Source: Notamacropus eugenii
Taxonomy: Eukaryota > Chordata > Mammalia > Diprotodontia > Macropodidae
NCBI RefSeq assembly: GCF_028372415.1
Contig: NC_092878.1
Location: 137,490,250 to 137,554,249 of the forward strand
Reading direction: 5' to 3'
DNA: 64,000 nt
Below the pieces are notes generated by a model. The model was not told the DNA's origin, searched no databases, and saw only the letters and a list, made by a program, of their open reading frames with translations. A program made the translations under genes and the position numbers. Shown in pieces: positions 10,190 to 19,862 of the stretch (positions within the stretch are counted from its first letter, which is position 1; each line of letters starts with the position of its first letter).

Positions 10190-10745
10190 TTCTCTGAGCT
10201 TACATTGTTGGAGTCATTGTTATATAGCTTTCTTAGTTTTGCTTGCTTTCTTCTGTATCAGTTTATGCCTTCCCATGTTTCTCTGAATCCTTCATATTCA
10301 TCATTTGTCCAATAATTACATTCATCTATCACAGTTTGTTTAGCTATTCCCTAAGTGATAAATAAATATTAATTAAGCACCTACTATGTGCCAGGTAGAG
10401 GAAACCCTACTAGAAATTGATCCTATCCCACTGTCTTTGTCCTCCTTCAGGTATATATGCCTAGCAGTGAGATCTCTGAGTCAAAGAATGGACATTTTAG
10501 TGATTTTTGGGTGAGAATTCTAAAATGTTTTCCAGAACAATTAGACAAGTTCACAGCTCCACCAACAATGTATTAGTATACCTATCTTTCCACAGTTCCT
10601 CCAATACTGTTTCTATTTTTTGAAATCTTTGCCAGTTTGCTAGTTATAAGGTAAAAAGTTCAGAGTTGTTTTAATTTGCATTTTTCTTCTCAGTGATATG
10701 GAGAAATCTTTCATGTGGTTATTAATGGTTTACAATTGTTCTGCT
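10190..10745 (-). repeat. L1 LINE fragment, ORF2 3' part and 3' end, antisense
   Basis: The plus strand shows the antisense of marsupial L1: tcccatgtttctctgaatcc, gttttccagaacaattagac, cacagctccaccaacaatg and gagttgttttaatttgcatt. The last corresponds to the C-terminal part of ORF2. A short repeat near 10360-10410 interrupts it. Confidence 0.8.
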
Positions 10746-10749
10746 GAGA

Positions 10750-11760
10750 ATGGTTTGCTTATATAGTAGCTGTACTTTAGCAAAGCACAAATGTAATGCT
10801 GGAGACCTTATGGATTCCAATCTTATAGTAACTGGTCTCAGTGTCTTTTGTTACTAACACGGTAAGAAGCTCACTATCGTTGCGTTTCTTTGCCAGGTAG
10901 CCTGAAACAACTAAGACAATGGAGTTGTATCAGCTGTAAGTGTAGGGGACACCATCCAGAGTGACTTCCTGCAGTTGCCATCTCAATGCCAGCCTCAAAA
11001 AACCATTGTGAGAACCTGGCCGACCTTAAACACAAAATCCCTTCACAGTATTGAAAATAGGATTTTGATTGACAAAAATGCAATATAAACCTTTTGAGGA
11101 ATACCTGTTGTAAAAAGTGGGCTATGACTGCATATTATAAATTTAAGACTATATGCAACTTCTCCAGGACAATACGGGAGAAAGATCTTGATTCTGCATT
11201 CCAGATCCTTCCCTGCTACTCTTATCCCAACTTGGTATCATACACCTAATTTTCTTGATCCATTTCTAGGTCTATGATATATTCCTGTCCAAGGTTAACT
11301 CTTTTAATGTGCTAAAGTTCATTAATCTTCTAATCTAGCAAAACGTCTTACTCCTGCCAACCTCTAGTGATAAGAATAGAAGGAAAAATGTACTTTAGAA
11401 TGAGTCAACCATCTTTAGATATTTCCCGAGCTGCTTACAAAACCCTCCCTAGTATGGTGATCTAAGAGATACTCTTCAGCGCTAGGTAATAGGAAAGAAT
11501 CTCATTGCCATGACTTCTTACCGTGTATTTGCTTTTGACTTTATATGAACAGAATTAAATGAGCCCCCAGATCTTTCTGAGGTCTTTCTGTTGAAAAAGC
11601 CAGGGAGATCTGTGTAGTTTTCATTTTTACCTTAGAACAGTTTTCACCACAAAAATATCTATTAAGGTTAAAAAAAAAATCTGTAAAAGACCATGCCAGT
11701 GAAAGGGCTGGTGCCTTCTTTGTAGCTGCCTCCAACCTCCTGCACTCAAGCCTTCAATTC
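10750..11760. other. Intergenic, no feature recognised
   Basis: About 1 kb of AT-rich sequence without a recognisable gene or repeat family. Several short open frames on both strands are not supported by composition or splice context. Confidence 0.4.
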
Positions 11761-11762
11761 TG

Positions 11763-12140
11763 TTGGAAGCTGAAGGCCCCACCCCAGTGACCCTGGACCT
11801 TGCCTGGTTTCAAGACCATCACTGTCACTTCCTGGACCTCTCTGTGCTTCGCTACCTGCACTTCTACCCCACTCCCCACCCTCTTCCTGCTCTCACTGAG
11901 AAGAGCCATCAGATGAACACCACCATTCCTACCAAGTACAGGTCCATGAATCCAGCTGCAGTCTTGATGACTCCCCTCTCTAAGGCCACCACTGCCCTTA
12001 GAGGTGCTGTCCCCTCCTGTTAGTGTTAAGTTCCTTAAAGGGGGGCAGGGAATGTCTCTTGTTTTTGTTTGTACTGCCAGCACTGAACATGGTGACTGGC
12101 ACATAGTAAATGCATAATAATTCTTTTGGGGAAAAACGTA
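11763..12140 (+). repeat. Possible L2-like LINE, 3' end clear
   Basis: The terminal part (gggcagggaatgtctctt, ctgccagcactgaacatggt, actggcacatagtaaatgc) matches the L2 3' tail pattern. The upstream C-rich half is consistent with L2 but is not diagnostic. Confidence 0.5.
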
Positions 12141-12375
12141 TGTCTTTCTCATCTTCAGTGGTGATAATTATGGAAGAAGGTAGAATTTGAGTTCATTACA
12201 GAAAGAGGTAGCATTTTATTAAATTCTAGGTAGGAATTCATTGGACGTGTTGGGGGAAGGGGAAAGAGAGAGGTGACTCAGAGTATAGCCAACAGGGTGA
12301 AAAAAGGAGTAGTAATAGGACGAGGGAGATAGACTGGATGTAGAGGAGAGTGAGTATTCAGATTTAACCAGAGCA

Positions 12376-13107
12376 GGGCTTCTTGACCTGGGGTCTGCAA
12401 ATTTGCTTGCTTTCTTTTTTAATATCTATTTTATTTTTAATTTATGGAATAACAAAGAATTTCCATAAAGTAGTATAATAAAAGATGATTGCACATGAAA
12501 CTGCAAATCTACTATGTACAACTTGCCATTCTTTTAAAATATACAGCAAAGTTATCATGTAAATTTCTTTTTTTCCTTTTTTCTTCCCTCCCCCTCCAGA
12601 TGGCCACCATTAGACAAGTATATATGTAAAATTATATATATGTATATATATATATATATATATGTAAAATTATTCTATACGTACTTCTAGTCATCAGTTC
12701 TTTCTCTGGATGCAGATAGCATCTTTCTTCAAATGTCCTTTATAGTTAATTCGGGTATTTATAACAATCAAAATAAGTTATTCACTCAAGGTCATTCTTA
12801 AAACAATATTGCTATAACTGTATACCGTGTTCCTTTGGTTGAGCTCATTTCACTCTTCATTATTTCATGCAAGTCTTTCCATGTTTTTCTAAGATAACTG
12901 AGCTCATCATTTTTTGTAGTACCATAATATTCTATCACAATCATTATACCACAATTTTTTCAGCCATTTATTTTCTTAATAGTTTGGCAACTACTTCAAT
13001 ATAATTGGTTTCCTTTGAAATCCTATATACTTTATGCATTTAAAAACATTATTCCGAAAAGGGGTTCGTAATCTGCAGTACAAGACAAAAAAAAATGGTA
13101 AAGAACC
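12376..13107. mobile_element. MITE copy A (TIR AGGGCTTCTTGACC), split by an L1 insertion
   Basis: The left end, agggcttcttgacctgggg at about 12378, is the imperfect inverse of ggtaaagaacctcc near 13096-13109. The right inner part (ataattggtttcctttgaaa, atgcatttaaaaacattatt, aaggggttcgtaat) reappears in copies at 13985, 18855 and 47668. An antisense L1 3' end occupies about 12400-12985 inside the element. Short terminal inverted repeats and a non-coding interior suggest a hAT-type MITE. Confidence 0.6.
12400..12985 (-). repeat. L1 LINE 3' end, antisense, nested in MITE copy A
   Basis: Begins with a T-rich stretch (antisense poly-A tail) and shows attgctataactgtatacc, tcatgcaagtctttccatgt and accataatattctatcacaa, the antisense marsupial L1 3' region. 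An (AT)n tract lies at 12632-12663. Confidence 0.75.
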
Positions 13108-13129
13108 TCCATACTAGATCAGAGCATAT

Positions 13130-13985
13130 GAAAGGGACTAAAAGAAAGACACTGAGCCTTCCTTGGTGGTCAGTGGTATTGCACAGAAGAGGAATCTCTG
13201 CATGGGCTAGACAAATGTGCCAGTGGGTGGATTGAAGTGAGGAGAGTTTGGAGAGGCAAAGAAATGTTGGAATGAGAAGAGTCCAGAGAGGTATCCGTAA
13301 GGGCCTGGACTACGGTGGAAGTGGTGAGATTGGAGGAGCAGATGAAAAATAAACTGGTTTGGGGAACTGTTTGGATAGGAGAGGTGACAGATAGAAAAAA
13401 GTCAAAAATAACAGCAGGTTTCAAACATGGAAGATGAGGTCAGCAGTGGTACTGCCAGCCAACAATGAAATCAAGGGGAACAGTTACTCAGAAAGACAGT
13501 GAGCTTGGTTTTGGACAGTAAGCTCATAGGATTTAGAGATTGAAGGGATCTTAAAGATTACTTTGTTCAGTCCCTCATTTTACAGATGAAAAAAATGAGG
13601 GGATGAGGAGGTAAAGTGACATGGTCACAGATAGTAAAATAGCAGAGTTAGGTCTTCTGATTCTAAGATCAGAAATGTTTCCACTCTGGCATATGTTGAA
13701 TTTGAGGTGCCAGAGGTACATCTAGGTAGAGATGAGCCGTAGATATTTGGAGATGTGTATCTACAGCATGAAAAGGGGCCAGGGCTAAACATCAAGATGT
13801 GGTTATCTACATTGAGTTGACAGTTGAATCCATGGGACCAAATGAGTTTGCAAGTGCAAAGAGAAGAGGGCTGAAGGTAAAGCACTGGTGAATACTAAGC
13901 TTACATGGTAAAGAAAAGCAGAAAGAGGGACCAGCAAAGGAGAGAGAAACAGCATCGTGTAGCAGGATGGAGATGAGACATAGGG
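13130..13985 (+). repeat. Old dispersed repeat, split by a SINE
   Basis: The halves 13130-13504 and 13691-13985 read as one element: cctggactacggtggaagtg and cttggttttggacagta before the break, then gaatttgaggtgccagaggt and gggaccagcaaaggagag after it. Each lies in the order of a widely dispersed mammalian repeat whose name I cannot assign with certainty. Confidence 0.5.
13505..13690 (-). repeat. SINE-like element inserted in an older repeat
   Basis: Series aggatttagagattgaaggg, cattttacagatgaaaaaaa, catggtcacagatagtaaaa. It interrupts the element at 13130-13985. Confidence 0.75.
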
Positions 13986-14355
13986 CTCTGAACCTTTTTA
14001 TGTCATGAACCCCTCTGGCAATCTGGTTGATTGCCCATAGACCCCTTCTCAGAATAATGTTTTTAAATGCATATAATAAAATGCATAGAGGGGCAGCTAG
14101 ATGGCACAGTGGATAGAGCACTGGCCCTGAAGTCAGGAGGACCTGAGTTCAAATCCAGCCTCAGACCCTTGCTAACTGTGTGACACTAGGCAAGTCATTT
14201 AACCTCAGTTGCTTCAAAAAAAGCCCCAACAACATAAGATTACAAAATGAACCAATTGTATCAAAATAAAAAAGTTATTTCTCCCATCTAGCCTCACAGA
14301 CCTACTGAAATCTACCCACAGACCCTTGGAATCCATGGACTCTAGATTAAGAACA
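13985..14355. mobile_element. MITE copy B, split by a tRNA-headed SINE
   Basis: Left part: ctgaacctttttatgtcatg, agaccccttctcagaataat, gtttttaaatgcatataata. After the SINE at 14089-14222 the element resumes with agattacaaaatgaaccaat and ends near ggactctagattaagaac, a degenerate inverse of the left end. Confidence 0.6.
14089..14222 (+). repeat. tRNA-headed marsupial SINE, nearly complete
   Basis: Plus orientation: ggggcagctagatggcacag, tggatagagcactggccctg, B-box-like gagttcaaatccagc, gtgtgacactaggcaagtca, then a short A-run. It is one of the best-preserved SINE copies in the window and is characteristic of marsupials. Confidence 0.9.
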
Positions 14356-14500
14356 CAGGATTTAGAGTCAAAAGACTCAAGTTCATGCCCCAGCTCTTCT
14401 AAGGATGACCTTGGAGAAATCACTTTCCTTTTCTGAATCTTGCTTTCCTACTCTGTAAAATGAGGGGTTTGTAGAGATCTAAGGGATCTTACTAGTTTGA
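14356..14500 (+). repeat. MIR/CORE-SINE-like element
   Basis: Plus orientation: ggatttagagtcaaaagact, gatgaccttggagaaatcac, ctactctgtaaaatgagggg. Confidence 0.75.
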
Positions 14501-14574
14501 CATTTTGTGAGGAGGAGCTATTATAGAGGCAGGAGGGTATTTCAGAAGGCAAAAGAAGAGAAAAGGAGTAATCA

Positions 14575-14960
14575 TTAGTCAGTCACTCAGCAAGCATTTA
14601 TTAGATGCCTACTGTATACTCTTCATGGTGCTGAGCACTGGGTAACAAAGAAAGGCAAAAGACTGTCCTTACTCCCAAGGAGCTCACAGTCTAAGGGGAG
14701 AGACAACATGCAGATAATCAACAGAGGGAAAGAGCTGACATTAAGGGAGATTGGGAATGGCTTCTTGTAGAAGGTAGAATTTTAGCTGGAACTTGATGGA
14801 AGCCAAGGGAGAAGGATGAGGAGGGAGAGTGTTCTAGGTTCAGGAGACAGCTAGCGAAAGTGCCCAGAGTTAGGAGATGGAACCTCAAGGAGGTCAATGT
14901 CTGGCTCACAGAGTCACTGAGGGCGCTGCAGAGAAGTTAAGAAGAATGAGGACTGGAAAG
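14575..14960 (+). repeat. Old dispersed repeat (same family as 36150-36570)
   Basis: Motif order: agcaagcatttattagatgc, aaggagctcacagtctaagg, gacaacatgcagataatc, gggaatggcttcttgtagaa, gtgcccagagttaggagatg. It shares this order with 36150-36570. Confidence 0.65.
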
Positions 14961-14964
14961 CATA

Positions 14965-16835
14965 TCTCTAGATTTGTCTCTTAGAAGCTCATTTGTGACC
15001 TTTGAGGGAACGCTTTCAGTAGAGTGCTGAGGACAAGAGCCAGATTTCAAAGAATTAAACAAGAGGGTGATAGGACTATTTATAAACAGCTTTTTAAAAA
15101 GAAACTTCCCTGTGAAGGGGAAGATTGATCTGATTTCATGCTTTTCTGAGCATTTACCATCATACTTGCATGGACCAGTGAATTTGGGGAGATTCCTATA
15201 TCCCCAGGTATAATGGCATTGTGCAAGATTTGTTATGTGCCTCTCTGGGAATATTGAACTTCTGAAGAAGATGATAAGCAGGGGAGTGAGTTTAACTTGA
15301 AATAAATATTGCTCCTTTTGTAATTGAAAAAAAAAATTGACTTGCAGTTTGAGGATAATGAAAGTCTAGTTTATAGCACCTGGGCATTGGACAAGCACTC
15401 TGCTAAGCTACACCTGGATGATCTACTACCTCCGAGGGAGGTGATCAACCCCTACCATCTTTGAGAGCTGCTCAGTAGAGAAACACTGTGCTTGACTTCA
15501 TATGGAAATAAATGTCTCACATATGTCTGGGTCGTTGGTACCACTTCAGTGCCCGAGCCAGCTGGGTGAAACATGACTGACTTCCACTGCTCCTTTCTCA
15601 ATATAAGCCAGTTCAATTTCCCAGGAAGTATATTATCCAGGCTCATGTTCTTTCATGAGGATATCCAATTCCGTGTCTATCAGTAGAGTGGTAGCATATG
15701 TTTAATTGTTCATTTCTTAAATTTATCCTCTCTTCTGGCATACTGTCTCTGGTTCTCATTTCTCACAGTCCCCCCTCTTTATTTCCTAGCATTTAATTCA
15801 ATGGCAGACAAAATTCTGTCTCTGATCCCCTGCTCCTTAATTTCTACTTTGGGATTATTTTGCCTTTTGATTGGTCTTGACCACAGCAGGGGAACAGTCC
15901 CTTTTCATGTAGCCCAGATCTGTAAGGACTCTTCATGACAGGAATATTGCTAAGGAAGAAAAAACTTTCTAAATTTACATCTTTAACTAGGGAAGGAAGG
16001 AGAAAAACTTCCATGCTGGGATTTGTCTCTGTGATATCATCAGATGCAGAACATTTCTCTTAAATTTTAGTGTGGAATTTACGCAAGCATTTATAGAAAT
16101 CCAGGACAAGAAGGCTCACCTGGAGTTAGATATTTAAGCCAGTTTAATTAACTGCATCTGAGACCACAGAGCACTGGATCTCTGAATGGGGAGGCTCCCA
16201 ATTTTTTATTCTATTGGATTTTTCTTGTGGTCTCAAAAAAGCTACCTTAACTCAACCTTTTTGTAAAACCAAGATAGGTGACCACAACATTTACTTCCAT
16301 CAAATAGCTATGGGGAAGATCCTCATATCCATTTTGAAAAACCTCTCCATTCAGTGGAATGACTAATAGGAATCTTTTATTGAAGAGCAAATGTCCAAAA
16401 GACACATCATTAGTTTGATTAGGCAATAAGGATATGCCCTTTTATTTGTTGGACTCTGGAAATGCATGACAAGTGGGAGTACTTTAACCAGAGGGACACG
16501 TATTCTATACCACTTAGTCTAACATGAAGTACATTAAAGAATAGTGCTATTGAGATAGAGAGTCACCAAAGGATTCTAGAGTTTTCAATAAGTGAAATAG
16601 GTTTATGAAGTCCTGTTCCCTTAGAATGTCTACTGTGTATCTTAGTGTTATCTGATTCAAGAATTTGAATTATAAAATCACAAAAATGTGGTCAAATTTA
16701 ACAACCAACAGGCCATAGTCATTTGGGGAAGGGCTAAGGGCTGAATCTGTGATTTCATTGATAAAGGGACCTCCCAAATGAAGAAACTCCCTCTACCAAT
16801 GCCAGTCACCACTTTCTTTGCAATTGATTGTTAGA
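14965..16835. other. Intergenic, no gene recognised
   Basis: A 1.9-kb stretch with no recognisable exon, SINE or LINE hallmark. It could hold an old retroelement that I cannot name; no protein homology was visible in any frame. Confidence 0.35.
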
Positions 16836-16839
16836 GAGT

Positions 16840-16965
16840 TCTACAAAACAATTAGAGCTTAAGTGACTTGCCCACAGTCATACAGCCACCCTGAGTCCAA
16901 AATGGTGCTTTAACTCAGGTCTTCCTGGCTCCAAGGTTGACTCTCTCTCCCCTATGTCATGCTGT
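16840..16965 (-). repeat. SINE 5' part, reverse orientation
   Basis: Shows aagtgacttgcccacagtca, tttaactcaggtcttcctgg and the tRNA-like end tatgtcatgctgttcctt. Confidence 0.65.
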
Positions 16966-16969
16966 TCCT

Positions 16970-17585
16970 TGGGAAAACAAATTTTAATACTGGAATTTTT
17001 GCCTAACCTCATTGACCTTAGGTCATTTCAGAGCAACTGGACCAGCAACGGTTTGTACTTGGCATCTACCTCTACAATTTATGTGTGAAACTTGAGGGCA
17101 GTTTTTTCAGTCTGAATAAAAGTGCTAGAGACAAACAGTTGTCTTCTTTTAAGTTTTTATATAATACATGTGAAGATGATTATGTTCATATTCTTGTTCT
17201 GTGAGATAACTCTATGACATGCTTTGTCCAGATTATTCTGGGTATCTGTTAGTCAGAGCTCCAGACAGTGGCTGAGGTGAGTGATTGATAAGGAGACCCC
17301 CTCTCAAGACTGAGATTCTAGAAAAGTGAATGAAAGTAGTGAATATCTTTCTCTTTAAATCTAGAGATATAGATAGATAGATATACACACATATGTATAT
17401 ATGTATGTATAAACATATATGTATATTTTTAATTTTTTTCTCTCCTATTTTTTAATTTAGGAAATTCTGATTAGTCCTTTGGTTCCTCTTGCTTATAGGA
17501 AAAGTAAACCAAAACATTTTAATAGTCTTTTCTTGGAACTTTTAACTTTAGTTTGGTTTGGGTCATGGTGTGGTTGTCAGCCCTC
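16970..17585. other. Intergenic, with a simple repeat at 17363-17427
   Basis: AT-rich DNA without genes; contains a GATA/TATG-type simple repeat near 17363-17427. Confidence 0.45.
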
Positions 17586-17590
17586 TCTCC

Positions 17591-17628
17591 ATTCATTCAT
17601 TCATTCATTCATTCATTCATTCATTCAT
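17591..17628. repeat. (CATT)n microsatellite
   Basis: About nine to ten CATT units, at the start of a diverged dispersed repeat that runs to about 17950. Confidence 0.95.
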
Positions 17629-17950
17629 CTAATAAGTAGTTATTGAGTTCTTGCTATGTGCAAGGTCCTAGAATAGTTACAAAGATAAGTGAAACTCTCG
17701 GGGGAATAGAAGAGCAAGGCAAGGGTGCAAATAATTTCAGATCAGTAGAAGAACAGAATGAAAAGATCATAAGAAAGATATGAGCAAAGTGCTATGGGAT
17801 TTCATTAGAGGGAGAGTTCACTTCTGATGGGGATGGGGCCTCAAAGACCATGAAGTCTGCAAGAGGAGATGTCATCCAGACTCAGTCTTGAGTGGTGTGC
17901 AGAATGGAGATGAATGGCAGGTCATAACAAGGGGGAGGAAGGAGGAAGAG
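17629..17950 (+). repeat. Diverged dispersed repeat
   Basis: Starts with tctaataagtagttattgag and ttgctatgtgcaaggtccta, the opening pattern also seen at 14575 and 31270; then G/A-rich sequence with no open frame. Confidence 0.5.
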
Positions 17951-18207
17951 GGAGAGGAAAGTGCATAGTTTTGCCTCACCCTGGGACTTATCAAGACAGC
18001 TGCTAGGCTCCCTAGCCTAGCTTAGGATGGTGAAAGTCATGTTAGAGATTCCCAAAAGCCCTAGGGATGGTCTGCAGGTAACTTACCTCTGCCTTAGGGA
18101 CAGGTGACCATTGTTGGTATTTCTCTGTACACTGACTGCCAGAAAGAGAATTCAGGAGGCATCCAGGTCCTTTTAGTCAGTTTTGGGCAACAGCCACATG
18201 CCATGAT

Positions 18208-18210
<3 letters not shown>

Positions 18211-18269
<59 letters not shown>
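18211..18269. repeat. (GT)n microsatellite
   Basis: About 29 uninterrupted GT units. Confidence 0.97.
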
Positions 18270-18271
<2 letters not shown>

Positions 18272-18499
18272 AGTAACTGTTTTTTCACAGATATAGAATC
18301 CTACTATTGTATAATTGGGATTGCTTCAAAAATTATGGAGCTCAAATTACAGATATCTCAAAGATACGAAGGACTCTCCTCCTGTCCCTCTGCTCTCCCG
18401 CACTGTCCTTTCCAAGTCCTCCTTTCCCTTCTCCCACTTTTCCCTCTTCTTTTCCTTCTCTCCTCTTTCCTTCCCTCTTTCCCCTTTCCCACCAGGCAC

Positions 18500-18690
18500 C
18501 TAAGAGATGTCATGGATAGAGCATTAGACTAGAAGTCAGGAAGACCTGGGCAGGATCCTTCTTCAGACACTTACTTTGTGACCTTGGGAAAACCTCTCTG
18601 TGCCTCGGTTTCCTCATCGGTAAAATAAGGAGCTTAGACTCAATGATCTTTAAAGTCTGTTTTCTAGCTCTGATGCTGTGATTCCCACAA
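18500..18690 (+). repeat. tRNA-headed SINE
   Basis: Plus orientation: gtcatggatagagcattaga, aagtcaggaagacctggg, tgtgaccttgggaaaacctc, cggtttcctcatcggtaaaa. Confidence 0.85.
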
Positions 18691-18854
18691 ACGTCTGAAA
18701 AGGATCCATTTAGCATAGCTTCTTATCCTTGGGTTTGCTGGCCAGCAGGTTTTTGTAGAGTCTTACCAAAATGATTCAAATTCAAGCCCACTCTGGCTGC
18801 CTTTGAAACAGCTCCCTTTTTCACCATATTGGCCCCATTTTCTCTCTAGGATTG

Positions 18855-18891
18855 TTAATTTGGTATCTGTGACCTTTTATATATACATATT

Positions 18892-18931
<40 letters not shown>

Positions 18932-19505
18932 GTTTTTGATAACTGTATTTCAATATAATTGGTTTATGAGAATTTTCACTGGCTGTCCCCACACCTAGAA
19001 CTTTCTCCCTCTTCATCTCTTAACTCTTGTCTTCCTTCAAGGCTCAGCTAAAATCCCTCCTTTTATAAGAATCCTTTCTTGGTCCCCCTTAATGCTAGTA
19101 GTGCTTTCCCTGGTTTATTATTTCCAATTTATCACATATGTGTATGTATGTATGTATGTATATGCATGTATATATGCATGTATAAATATACACATGGATA
19201 TACATGTGTGTACATGTATATACACACTCACATATATGTATGTGTGTGTAGTTCAAACATTTGCATATTTTCTTCCCCATTAGGAAGTAAGCTCCTTGAG
19301 AGAAAGGCCAGTCTTTTGCCTCTTTCTTTGTATTTCCAGTACTTAGTAGGTACCTGACATGTAGTAAGTGCTTAATAAGTGTTTGTTGACTGATTGGCTT
19401 TGTAATGCTATGTTATTTTATTCACTTACATAAATGATTCTGAAAGGGGTCCATGAGCTTCCAAAGGAGTCTGGGAGAGCAGAAAAGTGAAGGACCCCTG
19501 CTCTA
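18855..19505. mobile_element. MITE copy D, split by an L2-like insertion
   Basis: The left half ends with gataactgtatttcaatata and attggttt (about 18965). The right half resumes at about 19397 with ctttgtaatgctatgttatt, then aaaggggtccatgagcttcc, ending near gaaggacccctgctct. The L2-like 3' end lies between. ATTGGTTT before and ATTGGCTTT after may be an imperfect target duplication. An (AT)n tract sits at about 18895-18930. Confidence 0.5.
18966..19396 (+). repeat. L2-like LINE 3' end with internal microsatellite
   Basis: Shows ccttcaaggctcagctaaaa, taagaatcctttcttggtcc, then a TATG/TACA simple repeat (about 19135-19250), then gtaagctccttgagagaaag and the tail agtaagtgcttaataagtgt. This is the typical L2 3' structure. 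Confidence 0.7.
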
Positions 19506-19589
19506 GAGAGAGGTTGCTCTGGCCTAGTTCCCCAGAATGAAAGTGGAAAGAAGTGAAGCCGTAAAAAGGGGGTAAAATCTGCAACCCCC

Positions 19590-19801
19590 CTGCGCTTAAT
19601 GATTAATGGAAAGTACTTTATTGACCTTAGGCCCTGAGGATGGAATTTGGAATCTGCCCTTTGCCTGAAGATAAACCTGCTTGTCCCAGGTGCTGAGGCT
19701 TTTCTCCTGCTCCCTTGGCTGCAGTCAGAGCAGCTCTCTGGTGGGTGCAGGCCAGCCTGCCTGAGCTGCATGCACTGCTGTGGACCCGACCAGAGTCAAC
19801 C
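19590..19801 (+). promoter_or_regulatory. MTTP: MTTP proximal promoter and 5' UTR
   Basis: Just upstream of the MTTP ATG there is an HNF1-like palindrome (gcttaatgattaatg, 19594-19608). A DR1-type nuclear-receptor site follows on the minus strand at 19622-19634, with half-sites GGGCCT and AGGTCA separated by one A. HNF1 and HNF4/PPAR-type DR1 elements are the established drivers of liver and intestine expression of mammalian MTTP. A C-rich gcaaccccc just left of the HNF1 site could be a sterol-response-type element. No clear TATA box. I infer transcription start around 19660-19690; the leader up to accATGA has A at -3. Confidence 0.65.
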
Positions 19802-19862
19802 ATGATTCTTCTGGCTGTGTTTTTCCTTTGCTTTATCTCCTCATACTCTGCGTCTGTTAAAG
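19802..19862 (+). CDS. MTTP: MTTP exon 1 (signal peptide)
   Basis: ATG at 19802 starts [20 protein letters not shown], a hydrophobic secretory signal that directs the protein into the ER; cleavage is probable near residue 18. The exon ends with the first base of a Gly codon, donor gtaagt at 19863. Intron 1 (9471 bp) follows. Confidence 0.96.

Noticed and set aside
11754..12152. Minus-strand open frame of 132 codons
   Set aside because: It overlaps a probable L2-like 3' end on the plus strand; no splice context or recognisable domain.
15660..16835. Possible endogenous retroviral internal sequence
   Set aside because: Some phrases looked LTR-retroelement-like, but I found no gag, pol or env reading frame, no paired LTRs and no primer-binding site.
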